64,000 nt of DNA from an uncultured Oscillospiraceae bacterium (GCA_934590325.1 CAKTOW010000004.1:67044-131043); one strand, 5' to 3'; shown: positions 1 through 8,884, counted from the first letter of the stretch. Notes: a model not told the origin generated them from the letters alone. Numbers and translations: made by a program.

Positions 1-1811
1 GTGGTGGTCATCAGCAGTGCCATGATGCCCATGGTGGCATTCAGCACCATGCCCACGGACAGGTCCACCTCGTTGGCGCAGAACACGAAGGTCATGGCGA
101 AGGTCAGAATGCCCAGAATACTCATCTGCTTGAGGATAACGGACATGTTGCCGCCGGTCATGAAGGACGGCACGAACACGGCGAAGCCCACGATCACGGC
201 GATAAGCGCCAGCAGCACGCCGCTCTCCTTGAAGCTCAGCAGCTTCTTCAGCCGCTGCAGCAGGGAGGGCTTGGCCTCCTGCGCCGCCTCTGCGGGCGCG
301 GACTGCTCCTGTGCGGCGGCGCGCTCCACGGTCTCGCCGGCGATGTACTTGAGTATGGTGCCCTTGGTGGTGCCCGCGGGCACGGTCTTGATGTGCTTTC
401 CGTTGCGGAACAGGAGTATCTCGTCGCTGAGGGCCGTCAGCTCGTCGATCTCCGACGAGGTCAGCACCACGGCGAAGCCCTGCCGCGTAATGCGGTCGAT
501 AAGCTGGTATATCTCCTGCTTGGCGCCCACGTCGATGCCGCGGGTAGGGTCGTCCAGTATCAGCAGCTTGGGGTCAGTGGCCAGCCATTTGGCCAGCAGC
601 ACCTTCTGCTGGTTGCCGCCGGACAGCTCGATAACGGCGTTCTCCGGGGAGGTGCAGACTACGTTCAGCTGCTGGATGTACTCCTCGGCGATGCGGCGGT
701 TGTCCTTGTGGCGGATAAGCCCCTTCCGCGAGGTCATCCGCAGGATGCTCTGGGCGATGTTGTGCGCGATGGACCACTCGGTCATCAGTCCGGTGTCGCG
801 CCGGTCGGAGGGCACCATGGCGATGTTCTTCTTCATGGCCTCCAACGGGGAGGAGGGGGAGATGACCTCGCCGTCCAGGGTGATGGTGCCGCTGTCGAAG
901 CCCTGCAGGCCGAACAGCACCTTCAATATGGTCTCATAGCCGCAGCCGGCCAGACCGGACAGGCCCACCACACTGCCGGCGCGCACCTGGAAGGATACGT
1001 CCTGCACCGCGTCGCCCACGGTCAGGTGCTGTACGTCCAGCACCACGTCGCCTTTCTCACCGGGGCTGCGGGTATAGACGCACTTGGCGTCGTGGCCCAG
1101 CATCAGGGAGATGATCTCGTCCACGTTGGTGTCCGCGGTGTTCAGGGTCTTGATGTACCGCCCGTCCCGCATAACGGTGATGCGGTCGGAGATCTCGAAC
1201 ACCTCGTCCATACGGTGGGAGATGTACAGGATGGTCATGCCCTTGGCGGTCTGCTCACGGATGAGGCGGAACAGTATCTCTGTCTCATACATATTCAGGG
1301 CGGAGTTGGGCTCGTCCAGAATAAGTATCTTCGCGTCGTCGGCGATGGCCCGGGCGATCTCTATCCACTGCCGCTGGCCGATGGTCAGCAGCTCCACGGG
1401 GGTATCCAGATCGATGTCCAGTTCCATCTCGTCCAGCACCTGCTGGGTGCGGCGGCGCATCTCCTTGTGGTCCAGGGACAGCCCCTTGGTCAGCTCCTTG
1501 CCGGCGAAGATGTTCATCTCCGTGGCCTGCAGGGAGAACATGGACAGCTCCTGGAACACGATGCTCACGCCCGCCCTGCGGGCGTCGGCGGGGTTCTTGG
1601 GGTCGTATACCTGCCCGTCCAGGCGCATCTCACCGGAATCGGTGCGGTACACACCGGCGATAAGGTTCATCATGGTGGACTTGCCCGCGCCGTTCTCGCC
1701 GCAGATGGCGTGCACCTCGCCCTTGCCGATGGAAAAGCTTACATCGTTGACCGCCTTGACCGTGTGGAAGCTCTTGCACACATGGTCAAGCTGGAAGTAT
1801 GTTTCGTTCAT
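1..1811 (-). CDS. Fused CUT2-type sugar ABC transporter ATPase-permease (RbsA-RbsC-like), 3' end outside window
   Basis: This protein would energise and form part of the membrane channel of a ribose/xylose-type sugar importer. ATG at 1811 follows GGAGGTAA. The first ATPase half has Walker A GENGAGKST (residues 38-46) and an ILILDEP Walker B. The second half has the usual degenerate P-loop and LSGGNQQK signature. The ATPase part ends near residue 497. An Ala/Glu/Gln-rich linker (about 498-514) follows, then hydrophobic permease sequence containing NEVDLSVG. I followed the frame codon by codon from 1811 to base 3 and found no stop, so the two subunits are one polypeptide. A separate permease lies just upstream. 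The binding protein is presumably beyond the left edge. Substrate is unknown. Confidence 0.85.
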   Translation of the reverse strand, partial: MNETYFQLDHVCKSFHTVKAVNDVSFSIGKGEVHAICGENGAGKSTMMNLIAGVYRTDSGEMRLDGQVYDPKNPADARRAGVSIVFQELSMFSLQATEMNIFAGKELTKGLSLDHKEMRRRTQQVLDEMELDIDLDTPVELLTIGQRQWIEIARAIADDAKILILDEPNSALNMYETEILFRLIREQTAKGMTILYISHRMDEVFEISDRITVMRDGRYIKTLNTADTNVDEIISLMLGHDAKCVYTRSPGEKGDVVLDVQHLTVGDAVQDVSFQVRAGSVVGLSGLAGCGYETILKVLFGLQGFDSGTITLDGEVISPSSPLEAMKKNIAMVPSDRRDTGLMTEWSIAHNIAQSILRMTSRKGLIRHKDNRRIAEEYIQQLNVVCTSPENAVIELSGGNQQKVLLAKWLATDPKLLILDDPTRGIDVGAKQEIYQLIDRITRQGFAVVLTSSEIDELTALSDEILLFRNGKHIKTVPAGTTKGTILKYIAGETVERAAAQEQSAPAEAAQEAKPSLLQRLKKLLSFKESGVLLALIAVIVGFAVFVPSFMTGGNMSVILKQMSILGILTFAMTFVFCANEVDLSVGMVLNATMGIMALLMTT

Positions 1812-1827
1812 GGCGTTACCTCCCCGG

Positions 1828-2805
1828 TCATCTGGTCTTGCGGTTGGTCATCCGCTGCAGGGCGATGGCGAACACCAGGAGGATGCCCTCGGTCGCCTGC
1901 TGGTAGGCGGTGCTGATGCCCATGAGCATCAGGCCGTTCTTAATGATCATGATAAGGGCGATGCCGCCCAGGGTGCCCCACACGGAGGCGGTGCCGCCGT
2001 CGGTGGAGCCGCCGCCCGCCACCACGGCGGTGATGGCCAGCATCTCGTAGCCGCTGCCGCCCTCGGAGGTGGCGGAGGCCATGAAGGACAGGCTCAGCAC
2101 ACCGGCCAGACCGGCGAAGGCACCCATCAGCAGCTCATTCTGCACCTTGCGGCGCTTGATGGGCACGCCGGAATACAGTGCGGCGTTCTTGTTGCTGCCC
2201 ATGGCCAGGAAGTCCCGTGCCATCACGGAGTTCCGCAGCCACCAGGCGGAGATGAGCACCACCACGATGGCCACATAGACCGTGTTGTTGATGCCCAGCG
2301 TGCTGCCCACGCCGAAGTCGAAAAAGCTGCTCTGCCCCAGATTGCCCACGCTGTATCCGCCGGTGAGCACGGAGGTCAGCCCCTTGTAGATGTAGGACGA
2401 GCCCAGTGTGATGATGATCATGGGCAGTCCCAGGAACACGCCGATCAGTCCGTTGATACCGCCGCAGAAGATGCCCAGCAGTATGCCCAGCACCGCGGCC
2501 AGCCAGGGGTCGATGCCCCAGTGCAGTATCATCAGCGCCATGCAGTTGACCACCAGGTTATAGATGGCGCCCACGGAGATGTCCATCTCGCCGGTGGCCA
2601 CCACGAAGGTCATACCGGTGGAGATGACCACCATCACGGCCATCTGCCGCAGCAGGCGCGCCAGATTGCTGGTGGTGGCGAAGGTCGTGGTCACGGCGGA
2701 GAACAGGATGCACACCAGGACGATACCTATGACCACGGCGAGGCTCGTTTTGTTCTTGATATGGAATTTTGCAGTCATGCGCTTGTCAGCGGCCACAGTC
2801 GTCAT
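1828..2805 (-). CDS. CUT2-family sugar ABC transporter permease (RbsC-like)
   Basis: Integral membrane subunit of a ribose/xylose-type ABC importer, about 325 residues. It is almost wholly hydrophobic and carries the family motif GEMDISVGAI, which corresponds to the DLSVG motif of RbsC. I start it at the ATG at 2805, 13 bp after the lactonase stop, where an AGG-type ribosome site overlaps that stop. A longer in-frame extension exists but has no ribosome site and runs into the lactonase gene. It ends 16 bp before the fused ATPase-permease, so the transporter would contain two different permease domains. It belongs to the same operon as xylulokinase, aldolase and lactonase. Confidence 0.85.
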   Translation of the reverse strand: MTTVAADKRMTAKFHIKNKTSLAVVIGIVLVCILFSAVTTTFATTSNLARLLRQMAVMVVISTGMTFVVATGEMDISVGAIYNLVVNCMALMILHWGIDPWLAAVLGILLGIFCGGINGLIGVFLGLPMIIITLGSSYIYKGLTSVLTGGYSVGNLGQSSFFDFGVGSTLGINNTVYVAIVVVLISAWWLRNSVMARDFLAMGSNKNAALYSGVPIKRRKVQNELLMGAFAGLAGVLSLSFMASATSEGGSGYEMLAITAVVAGGGSTDGGTASVWGTLGGIALIMIIKNGLMLMGISTAYQQATEGILLVFAIALQRMTNRKTR

Positions 2806-2818
2806 AGGGCAGCACCTG

Positions 2819-3763
2819 TCATGCCTTTCTGGGGAATATCCCCTCAAGATACTGGATGTGCGCGTAGCCACGGTGCTTTGTGCGGGTCTTGAGCACGCTG
2901 CCGATGCAGGTGATGAACAGATCGCGTCCGTCCGCGCCGCCCCAGGTCAGGTTCAGCGCCGTGTCCAGATGGCTGATCATCAGGATGCCCAGTTCCTTGC
3001 CCGCCTTGTCGTAGATGTGCAGGCCGTCGGGGCCGCAGCAGAACACGTTCTCCAGCTCGTCGATCTTCATGCCGTCGGGCACGGTGTCGTCCTGGCCGAT
3101 CTGCGTGGTCTTGGCGAACTCCCGTCCGTTGGACAGGCTGCCGTCCTCCGCCACGTCGAAGGCCATGATGCGGTAGTTGGGGGAGTCGTTGACCAGCAGC
3201 GTCTTTTCATCCCGGAAGAAGCACAGCCCGTTGGGATTGGCGAAGCAGTCCGCGCCGATGCGCAGCTCCTTTGTCTCCGGGTCCAGGATGTACACCGGCC
3301 GCATGTCAGAGGGGATGGGCCGCCCGATGCCGGCGGGCTTGTTCTGCCGTCCGTAGGCCGGGTCGGTGAAGTAGATCATGCCGTCGCCGCGGCAGATAAC
3401 GTCGTTGGGGCTGTTGATCTCGATGCCCTTGTAGTGGGTGGCCAGCACTTCATAGTTCATGCCGTCGCTGGTGCAGCGGCTCAGATGGCTGCTGGCGTGC
3501 TCACACACCACCAGGCGCCCCTGGGGGTCAAAGCACTGGCCGTTGGCCTTGTTGTGGTTGTTGTAGATGACCTTGGCGCCGTCCTTCTCCGTCCAGCTCA
3601 TGGTGTTGGACACCGGGATGTCGTTGAACAGCAGCCGGTCGTTCTCATAGTCCCACACGGCACCCTCGGTCAGGTGCATATCGGGCACGATGACCTCCAG
3701 CTGGGCGTTGGGGTCGATAACGTCATAGACGCGCTCGTCAAAAACGTGGAGTTTGATGTTCAT
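2819..3763 (-). CDS. SMP-30/gluconolactonase/LRE-family sugar lactone hydrolase
   Basis: Predicted cytosolic beta-propeller lactonase of 314 residues, expected to open a sugar lactone to the acid using a divalent metal. Family features are visible: GAVWDYENDRLLFNDI near the N-terminus, the SPNDVICRGDGMIYFTDPAYG segment (broken here by family usage: NDV plus FTDP), NPNGLCFF, LLVNDS and a D-G-MKIDELENVF repeat. No signal peptide is present. It lies between the aldolase (12 bp upstream) and the permease in one operon, which suggests that an oxidised sugar lactone is an intermediate. The exact substrate cannot be read from the sequence. Confidence 0.8.
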   Translation of the reverse strand: MNIKLHVFDERVYDVIDPNAQLEVIVPDMHLTEGAVWDYENDRLLFNDIPVSNTMSWTEKDGAKVIYNNHNKANGQCFDPQGRLVVCEHASSHLSRCTSDGMNYEVLATHYKGIEINSPNDVICRGDGMIYFTDPAYGRQNKPAGIGRPIPSDMRPVYILDPETKELRIGADCFANPNGLCFFRDEKTLLVNDSPNYRIMAFDVAEDGSLSNGREFAKTTQIGQDDTVPDGMKIDELENVFCCGPDGLHIYDKAGKELGILMISHLDTALNLTWGGADGRDLFITCIGSVLKTRTKHRGYAHIQYLEGIFPRKA

Positions 3764-3775
3764 TCCGCCGCCTCC

Positions 3776-4579
3776 TTATTCCGCGTGGGTATTCTTGGCC
3801 TTGTCCAGCGCCGCGTCATACTCCGGCCACAGCTTCATGATGGCCTGGGAGATGAAGAAGGAATCCTGGGGGAACCCGAACATGCTGGCGCCCTTGTCCG
3901 CCCACTCCTTCAGCGCGCCGCGCTCCATGGCCGGCCAGGCCAGGAACGGCATGCCCGCCTTGACGCACACCTCAGCGGCGTGGTCCATATAGGCCTTGAT
4001 GCGGGGGTCGTCCTGACGGCCGCCCAGACCCATGCCCACGGACAGGTCGCCGGGGCCCAGCACCACCATGTCCACGCCCTCCACCTGTACGATCTCCTCG
4101 ATGTTCTTGAAGCCCTCTTCCTGCTCCACGATCATCATCTTCAGGGTCTCCTTATCGGCGATGTCCACATAGTTGGCCTGGCCGATCTGGCCGTAATGCC
4201 CGGCGCGCTGGGGGTTCCAGCCCCGCAGCCCCTTGGGGGGATACGTGCAGGCGGCCACGGCCTCTCTGGCGTCCTGTGCGGAGTTGATGAAGGGGAAGCC
4301 GATGATGTCCGGCCCCATGTCCATCACCGGGCGCACCAGCGCCGGATCGCGGTAGGGCAGACGGATCATGGCCGCCGCGCCGCCGGCGTGGGCACCGATC
4401 ATCAGGTCCTGCATTTCCTTGCGGCCCATGGCGCCGTGCTCACCTTCGATCCACACGAAGTCGTAACCGGCCATGCCCACCAGCTCGCTGACGGCCGGGT
4501 CATTCAGCGCTACACACACGCCGCAGACGATCTTGCCGTCGTTCATCTTTTTCGTCAGCTTGTCAAGATAAATACCCAT
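3776..4579 (-). CDS. HpcH/HpaI-family class II aldolase
   Basis: A 267-residue metal-dependent aldolase of the 2-oxo-3-deoxy-acid type, which would cleave a keto-deoxy sugar acid to pyruvate plus an aldehyde. The catalytic region is intact: His48 in IEGEHG, Arg73, acidic metal ligands around 152-154 in MIVEQEEG, and Asp178 in LGPGDLS (GPADLS in most members). It sits between xylulokinase and a lactonase in a five-gene transport/catabolic operon. A lactonase plus such an aldolase implies a non-phosphorylative sugar-acid branch, which fits awkwardly with the neighbouring kinase. Substrate specificity is not predictable from this. Confidence 0.82.
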   Translation of the reverse strand: MGIYLDKLTKKMNDGKIVCGVCVALNDPAVSELVGMAGYDFVWIEGEHGAMGRKEMQDLMIGAHAGGAAAMIRLPYRDPALVRPVMDMGPDIIGFPFINSAQDAREAVAACTYPPKGLRGWNPQRAGHYGQIGQANYVDIADKETLKMMIVEQEEGFKNIEEIVQVEGVDMVVLGPGDLSVGMGLGGRQDDPRIKAYMDHAAEVCVKAGMPFLAWPAMERGALKEWADKGASMFGFPQDSFFISQAIMKLWPEYDAALDKAKNTHAE

Positions 4580-4589
4580 AGTCTTGCTC

Positions 4590-6125
4590 CTACCTTTCTT
4601 TGTTGGTCATAGAACGATATAGTGCGCAGTAGCGCGCGTATTGCTTTTCATAGGCCTCCCGCCGCTCCGGACACGGCTCCAGCCGCGTCAGCAGGCGGCA
4701 CTGTGCCGCCGCCTCCTCCGTGTCGTGCCAGAAGCCCCCGGCCACACCGGCCAGCAGTGCCGCGCCGTAGGCGCTGCCCTCCGCCGCGCCGCCGGTGGTG
4801 CACACCGGCAGCTGGAACACGTCCGCCAGTATCTGCCGCCACAGACCGCTCTTGGAGCCCCCGCCGCACACCACGATACATTCCGGTGCGCCGTCCTCCG
4901 GGCTCCGGGTCAGGTCATAGACCTGCCGCAGGGAGTAGGCCACGCCCTCCAGCACCGCCCGGGCGAAGTGCCCCTTGCCCATGGTGCTGTCGATGCCCCA
5001 GAAGGCGCCCCGTGCGTCCGCGTCGAACAGCGGGCACCGCTCGCCCATCAGATAGGGGAAGTACAGCAGTCCGCCGCACCCGGCGGGCACGGTCTGTGCC
5101 TGTTCGTCCAGCAGGATATAGGCGTCCACGCCTTCCTGCTGCTGCCGCAGCAGCTCGTGGGTGCCCAGCGTCTGGCAGAACCAGTGGTACGACCCGGCGG
5201 CCGCCAGCGTGCAGCCGATGGCCGTCCAGGTGCCCGGCGTGGTGCTGCAGAACATCTGCAGCTTGCCCTCCGGGTTGGGCCGATAGCTCTGTATGGGTGC
5301 CGCCACCACGCCGGAGGTGCCCAGCGTCACGCCCAGCCGGTCGTCCCGCGCGATACCGGCGCTCAGCAGGCTCAGCACAGCATCGCCGCCTCCGCCGCAT
5401 ACCGGTGTCCCGGCCGCCAGCCCCGTGGCCGCCGCGGCGTCCTCCGTGACGGTGCCGGTGATGTCCGGCGATTCGCACACCGGGGGGAAGATCTCCTCCG
5501 GCAGCGCCAGCTTTTTCAGCAGCTCAGCCGCCCAGCGGCGCTGCCGCACGTCGAACAGTCCTGTGCCGGAGGCGTCGGACACGTCCGTCATCAGCACTCC
5601 GGTCAGCCGGTACCGTAGGTAGTCCTTGGGCATCAGCACCGCCTGCAGACGGCGGAAGTTCTCCGGTTCATGCTCCCGCAGCCACAGCAGCTTCCCGCCG
5701 GTATAGCCGGTGAGCATCATGTTGTTGGTATAGCCCAGCAGCCCGTCCAGCCCGCCGGCTAACTCCTGTATCTCCCGGCACTGCTCGGTGGTGCGCTGGT
5801 CGTTCCACAGGATGGCCGGCCGGATGGGCTCCATGGCCTCGTCCAGGGCCACCAGGGAGTGCATCTGCCCCGTCAGTCCCACGGCGGCGATGTCCGCCCC
5901 GCCGCACACGCCCGTGTCCAATACCCGGCGGCAGGCGGCGCAGCAGGCCTCCCACCACGACCGGGGCTCCTGCTCCGTCCAGCCGGGACGGGGCTGCGCC
6001 AGAGGATATGTCTCCACGGCGGAGGCGCGGACGGCGCCCGCCCTATCCGCAAGGAGGACCTTGCAGCCGGAGGTGCCCACGTCGATGCCGAGAATGAAAT
6101 TTTTGTCAGAATTGGAGCGTGTCAT
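4590..6125 (-). CDS. xylB: FGGY-family carbohydrate kinase, xylulokinase-like
   Basis: ATP-dependent kinase of 511 residues, predicted to phosphorylate D-xylulose or a related ketose. The N-terminal GIDVGTSGCKVLL phosphate-binding motif, the GLTGQMH motif (residues 83-89) and ILWNDQRT are typical of xylulokinase rather than glycerol or ribulose kinases. The C-terminal half has GGGSKSGLWRQILADV and the adenosine-binding glycine-rich segment. It is the first gene of the minus-strand operon. It begins 60 bp downstream of an excellent promoter (6185-6213) that faces a ROK regulator, the usual control class for xylose genes in Firmicutes. Other FGGY substrates remain possible. Confidence 0.85.
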   Translation of the reverse strand: MTRSNSDKNFILGIDVGTSGCKVLLADRAGAVRASAVETYPLAQPRPGWTEQEPRSWWEACCAACRRVLDTGVCGGADIAAVGLTGQMHSLVALDEAMEPIRPAILWNDQRTTEQCREIQELAGGLDGLLGYTNNMMLTGYTGGKLLWLREHEPENFRRLQAVLMPKDYLRYRLTGVLMTDVSDASGTGLFDVRQRRWAAELLKKLALPEEIFPPVCESPDITGTVTEDAAAATGLAAGTPVCGGGGDAVLSLLSAGIARDDRLGVTLGTSGVVAAPIQSYRPNPEGKLQMFCSTTPGTWTAIGCTLAAAGSYHWFCQTLGTHELLRQQQEGVDAYILLDEQAQTVPAGCGGLLYFPYLMGERCPLFDADARGAFWGIDSTMGKGHFARAVLEGVAYSLRQVYDLTRSPEDGAPECIVVCGGGSKSGLWRQILADVFQLPVCTTGGAAEGSAYGAALLAGVAGGFWHDTEEAAAQCRLLTRLEPCPERREAYEKQYARYCALYRSMTNKER

Positions 6126-6177
6126 GTGCAGGTGTCCTTCTGTGAAGAAAATTACTTTTTAAATGTTATTAAAAAAC

Positions 6178-6213
6178 TGGTGTCATTATAATACCATCCC
6201 CCTCGGTTGGCAA
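6178..6213 (-). promoter_or_regulatory. Promoter and candidate operator of the sugar operon
   Basis: On the minus strand a TTGCCA -35 (6208-6213) and a TATAAT -10 (6185-6190) are separated by exactly 17 bp. The -10 lies inside an imperfect inverted repeat with TGGT and ACCA ends (6178-6196), a plausible site for the divergent ROK repressor. Confidence 0.75.
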
Positions 6214-6320
6214 GGGGTTTTCGTGAAATTGCGGGTCCATGCAAGATATTTCGGCAGAGTAAACAGAAAGAAAAGATGCTATTTGTGCGTTTTAACGGAA
6301 CGAAATGGCATGATTGCCAC

Positions 6321-6370
6321 TTGTTCTTTTCCGGACGGGTGGTATAATAAAATAACAGGCAATATTTGCC
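6321..6370 (+). promoter_or_regulatory. Promoter of the ROK regulator with a perfect palindrome
   Basis: TTGTTC (6321-6326), a 16 bp spacer and TATAAT (6343-6348). Immediately downstream, GGCAATATTTGCC (6358-6370) is a perfect 5-bp inverted repeat around a 3-bp centre. It lies where a repressor would block transcription start, so autoregulation is likely. Confidence 0.65.
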
Positions 6371-6445
6371 GTTCCCGGGGTGCCACAGGGCACACTGGAA
6401 AACTTTGTTAAATACACTTATAAAGAGTTTCGGGGGTATTCGGAT

Positions 6446-7582
6446 ATGGTGCGGAGCGGAGAAGGGGTCAACAACACATCGGTACGGGCGGAGAACCGCA
6501 GGCGGGTGGCCTACCTGCTGTACCAGCGGGGCGCCCTGTCCAAGCAGGCCATCGCCCGCGAGCTGGGGCTCAGCATCCCCACGGTGAACCTGCTGGTCTC
6601 CCAGCTGAAGGAGGAGGGCCTCCTGACGCTGCAGAGCGGCGCCTCCACCGGCGGGCGCATCCCTGAGATCGCCCACTTCCGCTACGACAGCCAGTACGTA
6701 TTCGGCCTGGAGATCACCGACCACCACCTGCGCATCGTGCTCATCGACCTGGCGGGTACGCCGCTGTTCCACGCCTACCACGACCTGCCCTTCCGTAAGG
6801 AGCAGTCCTACTGGATAGAGGCCCGCGGCCTGCTGTACGGCATCATGAAGCAGCGGAACCTGACGCCCGCCAACATCCTGGGCGTGGGCGTGGCCATCCC
6901 CGGCGTAGTGCGGCGTGACCTGCACCAGGTGGACTTCGCCCCCACCTTGGACCTGCGCTACTTCGACTACCGGACGGTGGAGGACATCTTCACCCTGCCC
7001 GTGATCATCGAGAACGAGGCCAACGCCGCCGGCTTTGCCGAGTCCTGGCTCCACAGCAGCCACCAGGCGGACGGCATCTACCTGTCCGTCAACAAGGGCG
7101 TGGGCGGCGCGGTCATCGTGGACCACGCCCTGTCCTACGGCATCAACCGCCGCAGCGGCGAGTTCGGCCACATGACGCTGGTGCCCGGCGGCCGCCGGTG
7201 CTCCTGCGGCAAGGAGGGCTGCTTCGAGGCCTATTGCTCCACCCGCGTGCTGGCCGACCTGGCGGGCGGCGACCTGGCGGCCTTTTTCCGCCGCAAGGGG
7301 CAGGAGCCGCCCCTGCAGCAGGCGTGGGAGACCTACCTGCGCTATCTGGCGCAGGCGGTCAGCAACATCTGTGTGGCGCTGGACGTGCCGGTGGTCATCG
7401 GCGGCGACATCGTCCCCTGTCTGGAAAACGACTTCCCGCACTTCACCGACATGGTGGAGGCCATGATACCCTTCAGCAGTCACCCCTACGTGACCCTCAG
7501 CAGCGCCGGCGCGGACGCTGCCTGCGTGGGCGCGGCGCTGCTGCTGGTGGCGCGGCGTCTGCAGCTGCTGCCCGGCGTATAA
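6446..7582 (+). CDS. ROK-family transcriptional regulator (XylR/NagC type)
   Basis: Sugar-responsive DNA-binding repressor of about 378 residues. An N-terminal winged helix-turn-helix (RRVAYLLYQRGALSKQAI onward) is followed by a ROK sugar-kinase-like domain. That domain has GVGVAIPG, the ENEANAAG motif and the zinc site CSCGKEGC followed by FEAYC. I start it at the ATG at 6446, preceded by GGGGG at suitable spacing. The longer frame upstream contains the promoter palindrome and has no ribosome site. It is divergent from the xylulokinase operon, so by analogy with XylR it probably represses that operon until the sugar binds. Confidence 0.85.
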   Translation: MVRSGEGVNNTSVRAENRRRVAYLLYQRGALSKQAIARELGLSIPTVNLLVSQLKEEGLLTLQSGASTGGRIPEIAHFRYDSQYVFGLEITDHHLRIVLIDLAGTPLFHAYHDLPFRKEQSYWIEARGLLYGIMKQRNLTPANILGVGVAIPGVVRRDLHQVDFAPTLDLRYFDYRTVEDIFTLPVIIENEANAAGFAESWLHSSHQADGIYLSVNKGVGGAVIVDHALSYGINRRSGEFGHMTLVPGGRRCSCGKEGCFEAYCSTRVLADLAGGDLAAFFRRKGQEPPLQQAWETYLRYLAQAVSNICVALDVPVVIGGDIVPCLENDFPHFTDMVEAMIPFSSHPYVTLSSAGADAACVGAALLLVARRLQLLPGV

Positions 7583-7591
7583 GAACAGAAA

Positions 7592-7619
7592 AAAAGAACG
7601 GTTCCCGCCGTTCTTTTTT
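7592..7619 (+). terminator. Intrinsic terminator after the ROK gene
   Basis: Arms of ten bases, AAAAGAACGG and CCGTTCTTTT, around a six-base loop, followed by T residues. Confidence 0.85.
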
Positions 7620-7626
7620 CATGCCG

Positions 7627-7655
7627 TTGCAAGTCGTTGACAGATATGTTATAAT
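7627..7655 (+). promoter_or_regulatory. Promoter of the DEAD-box helicase gene
   Basis: TTGCAA (7627-7632), 17 bp, TATAAT (7650-7655), with the start codon 40 bp downstream. Confidence 0.7.
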
Positions 7656-7694
7656 TTTTATTCGGTATATTATGTGAAAAACGAGGAAACAGCT

Positions 7695-8855
7695 ATGGAA
7701 GTGACACAAGGCGCACCGTTTGAGAGCTTCGGCCTGTCAGAGGCCACCATGCGCGCCATCCGCAACAAGCATTACACCGTCAGCACCCCCGTGCAGGCCG
7801 GGTGCATCCCCCCCATGCTGGAGGGAAAGGACGTCATCGCCAAGGCCCCTACCGGCACCGGCAAGACCATGGCCTTCGGCATCCCCATCATTGAGCGTAT
7901 CGACCGCGGCAGCGAGGAGGTCCAGGCCGTCATCCTTGCCCCCACCCGCGAGCTGGCTATGCAGATCACCGACGAGATGCGCGATATCGCCGTCTGCCAC
8001 GAGGGCGTGCGGCTGGTGTGCCTGTACGGCGGCCAGCCCATCGGCAAGCAGATCGACGCGCTGAAGCGCCGTCCCCAGATCGTGGTGGCGACGCCGGGAC
8101 GGCTCAGCGACCACATGAAGCGGCGCACCGTCAGCCTGAAAAGCGTGCAGACCGTGGTGCTGGACGAGGCCGACCGCATGCTGGACATGGGCTTTATCCA
8201 CGATGTCACCCGGATTCTGGACAAGATCCCCAGCCGGAAGAATCTGGGTATGTTCTCCGCCACCATCTCCCGGGAGGTCATGGACATCTCCTGGGTCTAC
8301 CAGCGCGACCCGGAGGAGATCACCGTGCAGGCCACCAAGGAGAACAAACCCGACATCCTCCAGTACCGTCTGGAGGTGTCCTCCGACGGCAAGGTGGACG
8401 CCATCGCTAAGATCCTCGCCCACGAGGACTACGACCGGGTCATCTGCTTCTGCAACACCAAGGGCAGCACCGAGCGTCTGACGAAGTTTTTGCAGATGCG
8501 GGGCGTGGACGCCCAGTGCATCCACGGCGACATCCCCCAGCGCAAGCGGGAGGAGGTCATGCAGCGCTTCCGCGACGGCAAGCTGCGGGTGTTCGTGGCC
8601 ACGGACGTGGCCAGCCGCGGCATTGACGTGGACGACGTGGACGCGGTGTTCAACTACGAGGTGCCGGAGGAGAACGAGTATTACATCCACCGCATCGGCC
8701 GTACCGGCCGTGCCAAGAAGCACGGTGTGGCCTACACCCTGCTCAGCGACTTCCCTAGCCGCCTGCGGCTGGACAACATCGCCCGCAATACCCGCAGCCA
8801 CATCGTGGCGGCCACCCTGGGCGACGACGGCAGCGTGACCCCCAACGAGAAATAA
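7695..8855 (+). CDS. DEAD-box ATP-dependent RNA helicase
   Basis: Cytosolic RNA helicase core of 386 residues, likely acting in RNA remodelling, ribosome assembly or cold adaptation. All motifs are present: the Q motif, APTGTGKT (51-58), PTRELAMQ, TPGR, DEAD (157-160), SAT (188-190), ATDVASRGIDV and HRIGRTGR. The protein ends soon after motif VI, so it lacks the basic RNA-binding tail of CshA or DbpA and is a minimal helicase. I prefer the ATG at 7695 after GAGGAAAC over an upstream GTG at 7674. It stands alone between its own promoter and a terminator. Confidence 0.92.
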   Translation: MEVTQGAPFESFGLSEATMRAIRNKHYTVSTPVQAGCIPPMLEGKDVIAKAPTGTGKTMAFGIPIIERIDRGSEEVQAVILAPTRELAMQITDEMRDIAVCHEGVRLVCLYGGQPIGKQIDALKRRPQIVVATPGRLSDHMKRRTVSLKSVQTVVLDEADRMLDMGFIHDVTRILDKIPSRKNLGMFSATISREVMDISWVYQRDPEEITVQATKENKPDILQYRLEVSSDGKVDAIAKILAHEDYDRVICFCNTKGSTERLTKFLQMRGVDAQCIHGDIPQRKREEVMQRFRDGKLRVFVATDVASRGIDVDDVDAVFNYEVPEENEYYIHRIGRTGRAKKHGVAYTLLSDFPSRLRLDNIARNTRSHIVAATLGDDGSVTPNEK

Positions 8856-8884
8856 AAAAGAAAGCCCACCGGGCTTTCTTTTTT
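8854..8884. terminator. Bidirectional terminator between helicase and LysR genes
   Basis: A perfect 14-bp stem (8854-8867 with 8871-8884, loop ACC), A-rich on one side and T-rich on the other, serves the two convergent genes and overlaps both stop codons. Confidence 0.85.

Noticed and set aside
7637..7671. TTGACA at 7637 as the helicase -35
   Set aside because: Distances to any -10 are wrong (7 or 23 bp), whereas TTGCAA at 7627 is exactly 17 bp from TATAAT.
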